Shown: positions 25,819 to 36,036, numbered from the stretch's first letter. The stretch: DNA of 62,168 nucleotides from Planktothrix serta PCC 8927 (GCF_900010725.2 NZ_LR734879.1:23807-85974), one strand, 5' to 3'. Notes: generated from the sequence alone by a model not told the origin. Numbers and translations are program-made.

Positions 25819-26532
25819 ATGCGCCGTCCCTCCCAAATTAATAACTCCTCTGAAGATCTAAATATCTGGCAAGCCTTCACAGATTTGATGTCCAATGCTT
25901 TTTTAATTATGATTTTGTTTTTATTAATAGGCATTGTTAAATCAGCATCAGATTCCAAAGTAAAAGATCAAACAATAAAAGACTCGAAGACGAAAATTAG
26001 CCAATTAGAAACAGAAATTAGACTATTACAATCCCCGCCTGTAATTGTAATTAAAGACTCTGATAAAGATAGCCAGGGACGCTCCTTAAAATTCGAGACG
26101 GGTAAGGCGGATTTACCAGAAGGTTTACGATTATTTGTTGAAGGAAATGTTGTTGACAAACTAGAGAAATATTCTCAAGATTATCAAGGTTATGTTGTGG
26201 ATATAATCGGACATACAGATGGTCAAGAAACTTTTAATCCAGCTAGTAATTTAGATCAGATATTAGAACAAGTTGCAGGGGGATCTCAACCCGTTAAAAA
26301 CCTTAAACCTGGTTCTAATGCTGATTTGGGATTAATGCGAGCTTTAGCTGTGATGAAAAAACTGCAAGCTATTCAAAAAAAAGGTCGTTTAAAGGGGTTG
26401 AACTTTAGAGCTTATTCGGCTGCTCAATTATTCTTACCTTCAGGAGAATATGCTCCCCGTAACCGCAGTTCAGATGAAACTAGGCGAAGGATAGAAATTC
26501 GTTTTACTCCCCCAGGAGTAAAAACAGATTAG
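25819..26532 (+). CDS. OmpA/MotB-domain protein (ZorB-like)
   Basis: 237 residues. A short N-terminus WQAFTDLMSNAFLIMILFLLIGI contains one membrane helix preceded by Asp22, the position of the ion-carrying Asp of MotB and ZorB. A coiled linker (~50-72) leads to an OmpA-like peptidoglycan-binding domain: VDIIGHTDGQ, then NADLGLMRALAVMKKL, FRAYSA and ETRRRIEIRF. It should form the stator/motor pair with the preceding MotA/ExbB-like protein, anchored to the cell wall. It is the last clear member of the vWA/FtsZ-like operon. Confidence 0.8.
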   Translation: MRRPSQINNSSEDLNIWQAFTDLMSNAFLIMILFLLIGIVKSASDSKVKDQTIKDSKTKISQLETEIRLLQSPPVIVIKDSDKDSQGRSLKFETGKADLPEGLRLFVEGNVVDKLEKYSQDYQGYVVDIIGHTDGQETFNPASNLDQILEQVAGGSQPVKNLKPGSNADLGLMRALAVMKKLQAIQKKGRLKGLNFRAYSAAQLFLPSGEYAPRNRSSDETRRRIEIRFTPPGVKTD

Positions 26533-26580
26533 AGCGATACATGATATAGTTTTCCTGTTGATTGTATTGCAATTAAAAAG

Positions 26581-26970
26581 ATGACTAAACTCAAGAAAAT
26601 ATTCAGTTTTTCCCTATCTACCCTACTGTATGGGATAGGTGGATTAACTTTTTTAGCTACTCCCAAAGCAGAAGCAGCAACAAATTTTAACTGTCCGGGC
26701 CAATTTCCTCAAAACAGAATGCAGTTTTCTGTGAGTTATCTTGATGGCCGATTTACAACCATTACGTTAACCCCTCAAAGTGGGCCACCTCGCACCAATC
26801 AATTAAGATATGATCGACCCAACGAGCGAGGAGAATTAGTGTATCGGGGGGGTGATATGGGAGGCGCTGATATCATTGTCATCGACTTATCAAAAGGAGC
26901 AGTTCAACCGGGTACAGAAGTTTCTGTTTCACTAGATGGACAGTGGGCGAGAGGAACTTGTAGTCTCTAA
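26581..26970 (+). CDS. Secreted protein of unknown function
   Basis: 129 residues. The signal peptide (MTKLKKIFSFSLSTLLYGIGGLTFLATPKAEA) is followed by a ~95-residue beta-rich mature part with two cysteines (FNCPGQF near the start, RGTCSL at the end) that could form a disulfide. No family recognised. It starts 48 bp after the OmpA-like gene in the same direction, so it may be co-transcribed with that system, but this is only positional. Confidence 0.6.
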   Translation: MTKLKKIFSFSLSTLLYGIGGLTFLATPKAEAATNFNCPGQFPQNRMQFSVSYLDGRFTTITLTPQSGPPRTNQLRYDRPNERGELVYRGGDMGGADIIVIDLSKGAVQPGTEVSVSLDGQWARGTCSL

Positions 26971-27045
26971 TTCAGTTAACTTTTAAAATAGGACTGACAC
27001 AGAAACCGAGTTCTGAATAATCAACCCGGTTTCTGGGAATAGGAT

Positions 27046-27546
27046 ATGATTTGTCATTTTATGATTGGTGTTCCCGGTTCGGGAAAGTCAACAGTTGCTC
27101 AACAACTGGCGGAACTTACGCAGGGTTTAATTATTTCTACCGATCGCATTCGAGAACAACTTTATGGGGATGAAATTATTCAGGGGAATTGGTTAGAAAT
27201 TGAAGGGGAAGTCTTGCGAGAAATGGAAAAGGCGATCGCGTCTTCTCAACCGATTATTTATGATGCGACCAATGTTTATCGACATTGGCGACTCGAACTA
27301 TTAGAAAAAATTGCCTTAATTTCTCCTGAAATTCCTCGTGTTTGGGTAGCTTGGGTATTAGAAACCCCGATAGAAACTTGCAAACAGTGGAATCAAAATC
27401 GCTCTCGTCAGGTTCCTGAATCTATTATTGAACAGATGGGGAATGCGATCGCCAATTGTCCTCCGACTCCCTCCGAAGGATTTATCAAAGTTTATTATTT
27501 AAAACCAGGCTATTTCGACTTAAAAACGCTACTAATATTATCCTAA
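27046..27546 (+). CDS. P-loop kinase of the polynucleotide-kinase/AAA_33 type
   Basis: 166 residues. Walker A GVPGSGKST is at residues 8-16, followed by STDRIREQLYGDE and IIYDATNVYRHWR, the D-A-T-N motif of T4 polynucleotide-kinase-like phosphotransferases. Arg residues in the lid (NRSRQVPESII) fit the fold. It probably phosphorylates a small molecule or nucleic-acid end; the substrate is unknown. The upstream intergenic space contains a degraded AGAAACCGGGTTTCT pair. The 3' end overlaps the convergent phosphorylase-like gene by 4 bp. Confidence 0.75.
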   Translation: MICHFMIGVPGSGKSTVAQQLAELTQGLIISTDRIREQLYGDEIIQGNWLEIEGEVLREMEKAIASSQPIIYDATNVYRHWRLELLEKIALISPEIPRVWVAWVLETPIETCKQWNQNRSRQVPESIIEQMGNAIANCPPTPSEGFIKVYYLKPGYFDLKTLLILS

Positions 27547-30023
27547 ACCGGGTTAATATTCCAAATAGTCTGACAATAGGTTTGGACAATTTCATCAGAA
27601 GAAAAACGACCTAGACGAGCCACATTTAAAATAGACATTTGCGTCCATTTTTCCCAGTTTCGATAGGTTTTGCTGACTTGATCTTGACAATCCAAATAGG
27701 ATTGATAATCGGCAAAAATCATATATTCATCATGATATAATAAGGCATCAATTAACGTTTTGAATAGATTCGGATCACCTTGGGAAAAATAACCCGATGC
27801 AATTTGATCAATACTTTCCCGCAAGCTTTCGTTAGTATGATAATAACTCCAAGGATTATACCCTTTAGCTTTTAAAGCTTCAGTTTCGGGTAAACTTAAG
27901 CCAAAATCAAAGAAATTTTCGGCTCCGACTGCGTTGCGTAATTCTTCGCTGGCTCCATCGACAATTCCCATTGTTAACGCGCCATTAAAGGCGGGTTTTA
28001 AAATTGCAATTCCTGCCGATTTTTTACCCGCCATTGCTAAATGTTCAGACACATCTGCTGCGGGATAGATGCGTTCACTTAAAGTGGGAGTAACATTGGG
28101 AATAAATACTACTTTTAAGCGATCGCCAATAATCGGATCGGAATTAACCACTTGACCCACCGCATGAATTAATTTAATCATCAATTTCCCCATCACATAA
28201 CCGGGGGCTGTTTTTCCGCCAAAAATAAACGTTTGGGGAACATAATCTAAGTCAGGATTTTTGCGAATTTGATTGTAGAGGGCAATAATTTTAAACACAT
28301 TCAAATGCTGGCGTTTATATTCTTGAATTCGTTCAATTTGAATATCAAAAATAGAATCGGGATTCACCATAATCCCACAATTTTGTTCAATATAATTAGC
28401 CAGTTGTCGTTTATTTTCCTGTTTAATATTTCGCCAAGCTAAACGAAATTCTACCTGATCCATTTCCGCTTCTAAACGATGCAGATCGGCTAAATTTTTG
28501 ATCCAGCTATTCCCAATTTTATAAGTAATTAATTCTGTTAAACGAGGATTTGCTAAAACCAACCAACGCCGAGGGGTAATTCCACTGCTAATCGCCCGAA
28601 ATTTTTCCGGGGTTAATTCATAAAAATCAGGAATAATAGATTGCTTTAATCGTTCTGTTTGCCAAAGAGAAATCCCATTAATTGCATAACTTCCCACACA
28701 AGCTAAGTGTGCCATGCGGACATACCGTTCTCCAGTTTCATCAATTAAGGATAATCGGGCTAATTTGGTAAAATCCCCCGGATATTGACTCCGAACTTTA
28801 ATCAAAAATCGATTATTAATTTCATAGATAATTTCTAAATGACGGGGTAATAAACTCCCTAACAATCCAATCGCCCATTTCCCTTGAACTTCGGGTGATA
28901 GTGTAGGATTGAGATAAGTAAAAGTTTGCCGTGTAATTGACCAAGCTTGTTCCCAATCCAAGGCATATTCATCAATAAATAATCGCATTAATTCTGCAAT
29001 TGCGATGGCACTGGGAGTATCATGAAGTTGAACGGCATAACGTCTATAAAAGGTGTCTAAACTCTCTCCTGTTGCTAAATGATTCCGAATCATATCTTGT
29101 AGAGAACAGGACACTAAAAAGAATTGTTGTTCTAAACGTAATTGTTTTTCTTGAATCAGTTCATCATGGGGATATAATACTTTGGTGAGTAATTCGACAA
29201 AGGGTTTTTCCAGAACGGTTCCATAATAATCCCCAATATTAAAATCTTGATAATTTAAGGAAACAATCGGTTCTGCTTTCCACAGTCGCAAGGTATTAAT
29301 TCTCTGGCTTTGATAACCGGAAATCGGGGTATCATAGGGAACGCCTTTAATACAACGATGGCCAATCCAACGCACTCGATAGCGTCCTTGATCATCATAA
29401 TAGGCTTCGGTATGACCGCCTAATTTTACATTTACCGTTGCTTCTGGACGCTCAATTTCCCAAGGATTTCCATACCGTAACCATTTATCAATTTTTTCAA
29501 CTTGCCAACCATTGCGAATTTCTTGATCAAAACTGCCAAATTCGTAGTGAATTCCATAGGCTATAGCAGGAAGATTCAAGGTAGAGAGGGAGTCTAATTC
29601 ATTAACAGGTAATTGGGCAACATTACCATATCCTAAACTGGGTTCTATTTCTTGATCAATTAATTCTTGTAAATTTAAGTTAAAGGTTTCAAGACATTGT
29701 TGTATTGGTTCCCATATATTGAGATTGATCAGATGATTAGCGAGATGGCATCCTAATGAATATTCGGCGGAAAAATAGCAAACCTGTTTAACATGATTTT
29801 GAGCGTCGGTTTGAGTTGTTTTGACCCAAGAAGGCATTAATAATTGTCGAATGGTATAGGCTAAGGCTTGATATAATTCTTGGGGGGTTGCCGTTGTCGG
29901 TAATTTACCCTGAAGATAGAGCAGGTTAGCCGCAAAGTTTCGTTGTAAATGCTCTAAAGAAATTGCAGTTTCAGGATCACCTGCCATTAAATCGTTCAAA
30001 ATAGAATCGGGAAATGGATTCAT
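27543..30023 (-). CDS. Divergent glycogen/alpha-glucan phosphorylase homologue
   Basis: 826 residues, full length for the GT35 family. Conserved landmarks are ACYFS-like VCYFSAEYSLG, LDSLSTLNLPAIAYGIHYEFG, GWQVEKIDKWLRYGNPWEI, GITPRRWLVLANP and NGALTMGIVDGASEEL. The PLP-binding Lys is kept within AGIAILKPAFNGAL. Active-site elements are altered: GNGGLGRLAACF reads GYGNVAQLPVNE, YTNHT reads YLNPT, and EASGTGNMKF reads KSAGIAILKP. Catalysis by the normal mechanism is therefore doubtful. The gene lies upstream of nothing obvious in its direction and next to transaldolase and phosphoketolase genes. It could be a regulatory or altered-specificity paralogue. Confidence 0.8.
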   Translation of the reverse strand: MNPFPDSILNDLMAGDPETAISLEHLQRNFAANLLYLQGKLPTTATPQELYQALAYTIRQLLMPSWVKTTQTDAQNHVKQVCYFSAEYSLGCHLANHLINLNIWEPIQQCLETFNLNLQELIDQEIEPSLGYGNVAQLPVNELDSLSTLNLPAIAYGIHYEFGSFDQEIRNGWQVEKIDKWLRYGNPWEIERPEATVNVKLGGHTEAYYDDQGRYRVRWIGHRCIKGVPYDTPISGYQSQRINTLRLWKAEPIVSLNYQDFNIGDYYGTVLEKPFVELLTKVLYPHDELIQEKQLRLEQQFFLVSCSLQDMIRNHLATGESLDTFYRRYAVQLHDTPSAIAIAELMRLFIDEYALDWEQAWSITRQTFTYLNPTLSPEVQGKWAIGLLGSLLPRHLEIIYEINNRFLIKVRSQYPGDFTKLARLSLIDETGERYVRMAHLACVGSYAINGISLWQTERLKQSIIPDFYELTPEKFRAISSGITPRRWLVLANPRLTELITYKIGNSWIKNLADLHRLEAEMDQVEFRLAWRNIKQENKRQLANYIEQNCGIMVNPDSIFDIQIERIQEYKRQHLNVFKIIALYNQIRKNPDLDYVPQTFIFGGKTAPGYVMGKLMIKLIHAVGQVVNSDPIIGDRLKVVFIPNVTPTLSERIYPAADVSEHLAMAGKKSAGIAILKPAFNGALTMGIVDGASEELRNAVGAENFFDFGLSLPETEALKAKGYNPWSYYHTNESLRESIDQIASGYFSQGDPNLFKTLIDALLYHDEYMIFADYQSYLDCQDQVSKTYRNWEKWTQMSILNVARLGRFSSDEIVQTYCQTIWNINPV

Positions 30024-30119
30024 ATCGGCAAAATAATCACCCGTGAGGGTAGAGATTGTTTAAGTTTAATAGGTACAATGATAAAACTTTATGGCGCGTC
30101 AGTCATCCTAGAATATAAA

Positions 30120-30149
30120 GTAGAGAGACGCGCCGTGGCACGTCTCTAC
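30120..30149. repeat. GTAGAGACG palindrome
   Basis: An imperfect 30-bp palindrome (GTAGAGAGACG ... CACGTCTCTAC) between the transaldolase and phosphorylase-like genes. A perfect relative lies at 38874-38901. In RNA it would form a hairpin and may end transcription of the transaldolase gene. Confidence 0.6.
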
Positions 30150-30173
30150 ATTTTCCCCTAGAGTTTTGATTTT

Positions 30174-31352
30174 TTAAACCGTTGCGAAATGAAAGGATAC
30201 CCCCAACCCAGCCGCCATTTCTTCGGCGGTAATTTGACCATCGTTATCTTGATCCAGAGCATCAAATACGGCATCAGTTCCTGACCATTCTTCACGGGTA
30301 ATATAGCCATCTCCATCTAAATCATACGCCCGGAAAATGTCTTCGGCCGCATGGCTAATCACTTCTTTTCCTTCTAAACGAGCTAGGCGTTCAGTTAAGA
30401 ATTTTTCTAAGGCTTCTAAGGCTTTAGAAAACCCTTTAATTCCTTCTTCTAACTTCTCTGAAGCCATGGCATCTTCGGCGTGCATTCGGTTAAAAGTGTC
30501 TTGATCAATCGAGATTTTTTCCATCTCAAATGTCCCTACAGTTTTGGGGTCAAGTTTGCGGGGTAAGTCACCAATAGTAGATTGTAATTCTTCTAATAAG
30601 GCGGGAGAAATCGTTAATAAATCACAACCTGCTAACTCGGTAATTTCCCCAATATTACGGAAACTTGCCCCCATGACTTCTGTTTGATAACCGAATTTTT
30701 TATAATAGTTATAAATTCGGGTCACAGATAACACGCCAGGGTCTTCCTCTGGAGGATAGGAATCTCGCCCGGTGTCTTTTTTATACCAATCTAAAATCCG
30801 CCCCACAAAGGGAGAAATTAAGGTAGCCCCGGCTTCAGCACAGGCGATGGCTTGATGAATGCCAAATAATAGGGTTAAATTACAATGAATCCCTTCTTTT
30901 TCGAGAACTTCTCCGGCTTTAATTCCTTCCCAAGTGGAGGCAATTTTAATTAAAATGCGATCGCGGGAAATTCCAGCTGCTTCATATTGATCAATCAGAT
31001 AACGACCTTTAGCAATAGTGGCTTCGGTATCATAAGATAACCGAGCATCGACTTCCGTTGACACCCGCCCCGGAATAATTGCTAATATTTTTAATCCAAA
31101 GGCAACGGCTAACCGTTCAAAGGCTAAGGTTGCTACTTCTGAAGCGGAAGCACTCTCCCCTAACTCCTGACGAGCTTTTTTGAGGGTATCATCCACAATT
31201 TCCTCATATTGAGGCATTTGGGCGGCGGCGGTAATTAAGGAGGGGTTTGTGGTTGCATCTCTGGGGGTGTAGATTTCAATGGCTTGGATATCTCCGGTAT
31301 CCGCCACTACAACAGTCATGTCCCGCAGTTGTTCTAGTAGAGTTTGTCCCAT
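30174..31352 (-). CDS. tal: Transaldolase with C-terminal EF hands
   Basis: 392 residues from the ATG at 31352 ([21 protein letters not shown]), preceded by AAAGGACGG. The frame opens further upstream, but homologues begin here. The TalB-type catalytic part has DATTNPSLI and the Schiff-base Lys in [12 protein letters not shown], and extends to ~320. It is followed by two EF-hand loops, [13 protein letters not shown] and [13 protein letters not shown], with all calcium ligands. The enzyme moves a dihydroxyacetone unit between sugar phosphates in the pentose phosphate pathway. The EF hands suggest calcium control. It neighbours phosphoketolase and acetate kinase genes. Confidence 0.92.
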   Translation of the reverse strand: MGQTLLEQLRDMTVVVADTGDIQAIEIYTPRDATTNPSLITAAAQMPQYEEIVDDTLKKARQELGESASASEVATLAFERLAVAFGLKILAIIPGRVSTEVDARLSYDTEATIAKGRYLIDQYEAAGISRDRILIKIASTWEGIKAGEVLEKEGIHCNLTLLFGIHQAIACAEAGATLISPFVGRILDWYKKDTGRDSYPPEEDPGVLSVTRIYNYYKKFGYQTEVMGASFRNIGEITELAGCDLLTISPALLEELQSTIGDLPRKLDPKTVGTFEMEKISIDQDTFNRMHAEDAMASEKLEEGIKGFSKALEALEKFLTERLARLEGKEVISHAAEDIFRAYDLDGDGYITREEWSGTDAVFDALDQDNDGQITAEEMAAGLGVSFHFATV

Positions 31353-31563
31353 TAGTTTCCGTCCTTTATTTAGGTCATTAACAGTTAACGGTCGGCTGTT
31401 TCCATATAAAGTAAAGTATATCAAATCTGTTTTTTTTTTGACACTCTACTAAATGCCTCAATCTTGATAGAATCTCAACAATTTCGATCAAGAGTTTTAT
31501 TATTATAAACGATATAAAAAATCTGAGGTTAATCTTTATAAAAAAATTAGGATCGCTAAAAAT

Positions 31564-31593
31564 CGGGTGCGTCAGCGTTGTTTGACACACCCG
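31564..31593. terminator. Hairpin in the space between DUF1269 and transaldolase genes
   Basis: CGGGTGCGTCA and TTGACACACCCG form a hairpin with one mismatch. It is not followed by a strong T run on either strand, so the terminator call is weak. The structure resembles the GGTGCGT palindromes elsewhere in the window. Confidence 0.4.
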
Positions 31594-31664
31594 CAGATAG
31601 ATTTTAGATAATTCTACCTATTAATCCTTGATTTTATTAGACAGAATTGGATTAAAAAATCGGA

Positions 31665-32162
31665 TTAAACCGTCACGCCTCGGCTACTGAGAACCTCTTG
31701 TAATTGAGCTTCTTCATCTTTACTCAGAGAGGTTCTTAACACGGTTCCGCCATAAGGTGCGATTTCTTCTAACACTTTATCTGGGGTAACTTTCCGCACT
31801 AAAACAAACAGAGCAGAGGTTCCCGGTTGCAGGGTTTCCCCTAAAGATTTCATAAAGTTATCATCAACACCAATATCACTTAAGGCACCACTGGCGGCTC
31901 CGGCGGCGGCCCCTACTGCGGCTCCTAACAGGGGACTAAGGAATAAAGTTCCAATTAATAAACCCCAAAACCCGCCACTGACTGCACCCGCAGTGGTTAA
32001 GTCAACGGCTTGCTTGAGTTTAACTTTGCCTTCAGCATTCTTGACAATCACCGCAGCGTCTTCTAACTCGATTAAATGTTCTTTTTGTAATTTAATCAAA
32101 GTCAGACGGACTTCTTCGGCTTTGTATTCGCTATCGTAAGCGATCGCAATTAAGTCACTCAT
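31665..32162 (-). CDS. DUF1269-family membrane-associated protein
   Basis: 165 residues. MSDLIAIAYDSEYKAEEVRLTLIKLQKEHLIELEDAAV is typical of DUF1269. A glycine/alanine-rich hydrophobic hairpin (SGGFWGLLIGTLFLSPLLGAAVGAAAGAASGAL, ~62-95) and a C-terminal domain with LQPGTSALFVLVRKVTPDKVLEEI follow. Members are often linked to stress responses; the molecular role is unknown. It lies between the phosphoketolase and transaldolase genes in the same direction, with 300-400-bp gaps that suggest separate promoters. Confidence 0.8.
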   Translation of the reverse strand: MSDLIAIAYDSEYKAEEVRLTLIKLQKEHLIELEDAAVIVKNAEGKVKLKQAVDLTTAGAVSGGFWGLLIGTLFLSPLLGAAVGAAAGAASGALSDIGVDDNFMKSLGETLQPGTSALFVLVRKVTPDKVLEEIAPYGGTVLRTSLSKDEEAQLQEVLSSRGVTV

Positions 32163-32572
32163 GGTTAAAAATCATAAAATTAGTCATCAACAGTTTAGCA
32201 CAAAATCGCTTTTTTGCCCCGACTAAAAAAGGGAGGAGCGGGTTTATTAGACTTAACATGGGGATGTGATCAATTGTCTCGAACCCGCCCCTACAATTTG
32301 TTTTAAAAGGGCGATCGCATTTCTAAACCTCTGATCAATTCAATCGTAATTCTGTAGGGGCGGGTTCTGAAAAAATATTTGATTATAATCAATCAGCTTA
32401 CTAAACCCGCCCGGCTGTACTATTTTATCCCCTTGAGCTATTGTAAAATCAGTCTGCAAGCTAACAGAAACCGGGTTTCTAGGAACTTAGTCTGGGTATA
32501 CAGAAACCGGGTTTCTGAAGTTATCTTGATTTCTCACAACAAATCCAACAGAGAAACCCGGTTTCTAGAAAT
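32163..32572. repeat. Intergenic cluster of GGGCGGGTT units and AGAAACCGGGTTTCT palindromes
   Basis: GGGCGGGTT-type ~60-bp units lie at about 32233-32300 and 32355-32412 in opposite orientation. Three AGAAACCGGGTTTCT palindromes lie at about 32467-32481, 32502-32516 and 32551-32566. No gene is seen; an open frame through this area (32379-32576, plus strand) is made of repeat sequence. Confidence 0.7.
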
Positions 32573-34981
32573 TTAAAACGGCCATTTCCAATTCACAATT
32601 TCATCTTTGTCCATGCCATGTTCATAGGCATAATTGACATTTTCGATGATAGCATTTTTCATGCGTTCCCGAACATAAGCCGCCGCCGAACCTAATTTAG
32701 GTACTCGGTCAATGACATCCATCACCAAATTAAAACGGTCAACTTGGTTATTAATCGCCAACTCTAAAGGCGTATTAATATTCCCCTTCTCTTTATACCC
32801 TCTAACGTGCAAATTCGGGTGATTTGTCCGCCGATAAGCTAACTTGTGAATTAACCAAGGATAGCCATGAAAATTAAAGATAATCGGTTTATCTGTTGTA
32901 AACAAACTATCAAAATCTCGGTCAGATAAACCGTGAGGATGTTCCGAATCCGGTTGTAACTTGAATAAATCTACCACGTTCACAAACCGAACTTTTAAAT
33001 CCGGTATTTCTTCCCGTAAAATAGCCGTTGCTGCTAAAGATTCCATTGTCGCCACATCGCCACAACTCGCCATAATTACATCAGGAATATCCGGGTCTTT
33101 TCCGCAATCATCACTGCTTGCCCATTCCCAAATGCCAATGCCTTTAGTACAATGTTTAATGGCTTCATCCATTGTTAAAAATTGCAGATGTTTCTGTTTA
33201 TCCGCAACAATCACATTGATATAATCCGTACTCTTTAAACAATGGTCAGCAACGGATAATAAACAGTTAGCATCGGGGGGTAAATAAATCCGAGTCACAC
33301 TGGCGCTTTTATTTGTTACCACATCTAAAAATCCGGGGTCTTGATGACTAAACCCGTTATGATCTTGACGCCAAACCGTTGAAGACAAGAGAATATTTAA
33401 CGAAGAAATCGGCGATCGCCAGGGTACTTCATTTTTGCAAATATCCAACCATTTCGCGTGTTGGTTGAACATGGAATCAATCACGTGAGCAAAGGCTTCA
33501 TAAGTATGGAAAAATCCATGACGTCCGGTGAGCAAATACCCTTCTAACCAGCCTTCTAAGGTATGCTCACTCAACATTTCCATCACCCGGCCGTCGGTAG
33601 CTAACTCACTTCCGTCTAAATCTTCCGGGTAAAAATCCCCCATCCAGATTTTTTTACTAACCTCATATATCGGATTTAAACGATTAGAGGCGGTTTCATC
33701 GGGGCCAAATACCCGGAAATTCTGCATATTATTCCGCATCACATCCCGGAGGAAATTGCCCAAAAGCTTTGTATTTTCTACTTCCGACTTCCCTGGATGT
33801 TCCACAGAAACCCCATATTGTCGGAAATCGGGTAATTTTAAATCTTTTCGCAGTGCCCCTCCGTTGGCGTGGGGGCTCGCACTCATCCGCTTGGTTCCTT
33901 GGGGGGCTAAAGCCTTGAGTTCAGGAATTAAACGGCCGTTTTCACCAAATAATTCTTCCGGTTTATAACTCCGCATCCAATCTTCTAATAACTGAAGATG
34001 GGGCGGGTTGGTGGTGACATCAGCCATCGGGACTTGGTGTGCTCGCCAGAAGCCTTCAACTTTATGACCATCCACCTCCGCAGGGCCCGTCCAACCTTTG
34101 GGACTCCGCAAGACAATCATCGGCCACATCGGACGTTTAGCCGTACCCGTTGACCGCGCTTCTGCTTGAATAGTTTTAATTTCCGTAATGGATTCTTCTA
34201 ATATAGCTGCCATTTTCTGGTGCATTAAGGTCGGGTCTGACCCTTCGACAAAATAGGGTTTATAGCCATAACCTTTAAACAGCGCTTCTAATTCCTCATG
34301 GCTAATCCGCGATAAAATAGTCGGGTTGGCAATTTTATACCCATTCAAATGTAGAACAGGCAACACCGCCCCATCTCGAATCGGATTCAAAAATTTGTTA
34401 GAATGCCAAGCAGTGGCTAAAGCTCCGGTTTCGGCTTCTCCATCCCCCACCACACAAACGGAGATTAAGTCGGGGTTATCAAATACAGACCCATAAGCAT
34501 GAGATAAACTATAGCCTAACTCCCCTCCTTCATGAATAGAACCGGGGGTTTCCGGGGTGCAGTGGCTACCAATACCGCCAGGAAACGAAAACTGTTTGAA
34601 GAATTTTTCCATCCCCTCGGCGTCTTCGCTAATATTGGGGTAAATTTCCGAGTAGGTTCCTTCTAAGTAAACCGGGCCTAATACCCCTGGTGCGCCGTGA
34701 CCTGGGCCAGCGAGATAAATCATATCCAGGTCGTATTTTTTAATCAGGCGGTTGAGGTGAATGTAGATAAAGCTCAACCCCGGACTTGAACCCCAATGTC
34801 CTAGTAACCGATGTTTAACGTCTGAGGGTTTTAGGGGTTGTTTTAATAGAGGATTTTCGCGTAGATAAATCATACCAACGGCGAGGTAATTACAAGCTCG
34901 CCAGTAAGCATTAATCTGATGTAGTTCCTCCTCATTCAAAGGGTTATTCAACTCAAGGGGTTTATCTGGTGCAGCTACCAT
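32573..34981 (-). CDS. xpk: Phosphoketolase (XFP)
   Basis: 802 residues, normal length. Thiamine-diphosphate enzyme splitting xylulose-5-phosphate and/or fructose-6-phosphate with phosphate into acetyl phosphate plus a triose or tetrose phosphate. Visible family features are [29 protein letters not shown], the [25 protein letters not shown] active-site stretch, [21 protein letters not shown] for ThDP/Mg binding, and the C-terminal [18 protein letters not shown]. With acetate kinase (36149-37366) it forms an acetyl-phosphate-to-acetate route yielding ATP. Transcribed divergently from the histidine-phosphatase gene. Confidence 0.95.
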   Translation of the reverse strand: MVAAPDKPLELNNPLNEEELHQINAYWRACNYLAVGMIYLRENPLLKQPLKPSDVKHRLLGHWGSSPGLSFIYIHLNRLIKKYDLDMIYLAGPGHGAPGVLGPVYLEGTYSEIYPNISEDAEGMEKFFKQFSFPGGIGSHCTPETPGSIHEGGELGYSLSHAYGSVFDNPDLISVCVVGDGEAETGALATAWHSNKFLNPIRDGAVLPVLHLNGYKIANPTILSRISHEELEALFKGYGYKPYFVEGSDPTLMHQKMAAILEESITEIKTIQAEARSTGTAKRPMWPMIVLRSPKGWTGPAEVDGHKVEGFWRAHQVPMADVTTNPPHLQLLEDWMRSYKPEELFGENGRLIPELKALAPQGTKRMSASPHANGGALRKDLKLPDFRQYGVSVEHPGKSEVENTKLLGNFLRDVMRNNMQNFRVFGPDETASNRLNPIYEVSKKIWMGDFYPEDLDGSELATDGRVMEMLSEHTLEGWLEGYLLTGRHGFFHTYEAFAHVIDSMFNQHAKWLDICKNEVPWRSPISSLNILLSSTVWRQDHNGFSHQDPGFLDVVTNKSASVTRIYLPPDANCLLSVADHCLKSTDYINVIVADKQKHLQFLTMDEAIKHCTKGIGIWEWASSDDCGKDPDIPDVIMASCGDVATMESLAATAILREEIPDLKVRFVNVVDLFKLQPDSEHPHGLSDRDFDSLFTTDKPIIFNFHGYPWLIHKLAYRRTNHPNLHVRGYKEKGNINTPLELAINNQVDRFNLVMDVIDRVPKLGSAAAYVRERMKNAIIENVNYAYEHGMDKDEIVNWKWPF

Positions 34982-35397
34982 AAGTCCTGACCGTTATAAA
35001 GGGTTTTCGTTTTTCAACTTTTGAGAGCATAGGATATATTGAAAACGGCGGTTTGCGGTTTTGTATATACCCTATTGTTGAAAATTTGGTTAAATGATAG
35101 CACTGAATCTTGATTTGAGAGACATACTATTTTTATTCTTCTTGTTTTTTTAAGATTTGGCTGGGTTAACCCTTATAATAATGAGTAAACTTTAACAAAA
35201 GATTAAAATTTTATTTAAAAAAAGTTAAAGATTTTCTCTCGATCTGAGAAACTCAAGCTGATATGTTAAGCTAACGGCAACCTGAAGGTATGGGGAAAAT
35301 TTAAACAACTGTTAAACTCAATATCTATATTCAGGAATAGGCTTTAAGGAGGAGTTCACCCTGATTGTTAACAGTATCCTATTATTCACTTAAAATT
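34982..35397. promoter_or_regulatory. Divergent promoter region, phosphoketolase / histidine phosphatase
   Basis: About 400 bp of A/T-rich DNA between divergent genes. A strong AAGGAGG lies at 35346-35352. It could serve a TTG start at 35365 in frame with the phosphatase gene, or be part of its leader. No named operator is recognised. Confidence 0.4.
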
Positions 35398-36036
35398 ATG
35401 AGCGTTAAACTGTACTTTCTTCGACATGGAGAAACCACCTATAGTCAACAAGGCGGTTATTGTGGAAATTTAGATCCAGATTTAACCGAAAATGGTTTAA
35501 AGATGGCGGATCAATTTGCGACATCTTACCAGAATTTGCCTTGGGTTGCTGCATTTGTGAGTCCGATGAAACGAACAATTACAACAGCAAAACCGTTGTG
35601 TGAGGCGGTGGGTTTAGAAATGCAATTTCGAGAGGGTTTAAAAGAAATTGCTTATGGAGAATGGGAAGGACAACTTCCCCAAACCGTGAATCAAAATTAC
35701 CATGATGATTATGTTCGTTGGTTAACAGATCCGGGTTGGAATGCACCGACAGGAGGAGAAAAAGGGGTTGATATTGCTCGGCGTTCTGCTCCCGTGCTTC
35801 AAGAAATAGAAGAACGATATCAATCAGGGAATATTTTAATTGTATCTCATAAAGCCACGATTAGAATTATGTTATGTGAATTATTAGGAATTGATATTGG
35901 TAGATTCCGCGATCGCATTGCCATGCCCACAGGGGCTGTTAGTATAGTAGAATTATCTGCTCATGGGCCGTTATTACACGCTTTAGCTGATCGATGTCAT
36001 TTAGATCAAAGCTTACGTTCTTCTATTGGAACTTAA
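35398..36036 (+). CDS. Histidine phosphatase family protein
   Basis: 212 residues from the ATG at 35398 (MSVKLYFLRHGETTYSQ). A TTG at 35365, which better fits the AAGGAGG site, would add 11 residues. The R-H-G-E motif carries the phospho-accepting His. Later motifs are SPMKRTITTAKPL, EIAYGEWEG and the second His in IVSHKATIRIMLCELLG. This is the branch that includes cobalamin/sugar-phosphate phosphatases and phosphoglycerate-mutase-like enzymes. It lies between xpk and ackA and just ahead of ackA in the same direction, so a sugar-phosphate substrate is plausible but unproven. Confidence 0.85.
   Translation: MSVKLYFLRHGETTYSQQGGYCGNLDPDLTENGLKMADQFATSYQNLPWVAAFVSPMKRTITTAKPLCEAVGLEMQFREGLKEIAYGEWEGQLPQTVNQNYHDDYVRWLTDPGWNAPTGGEKGVDIARRSAPVLQEIEERYQSGNILIVSHKATIRIMLCELLGIDIGRFRDRIAMPTGAVSIVELSAHGPLLHALADRCHLDQSLRSSIGT

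Noticed and set aside
32379-32576. 65-codon plus-strand frame between DUF1269 and phosphoketolase genes
   Set aside because: It is composed of GGGCGGG and AGAAACCGGGTTTCT repeat sequence.
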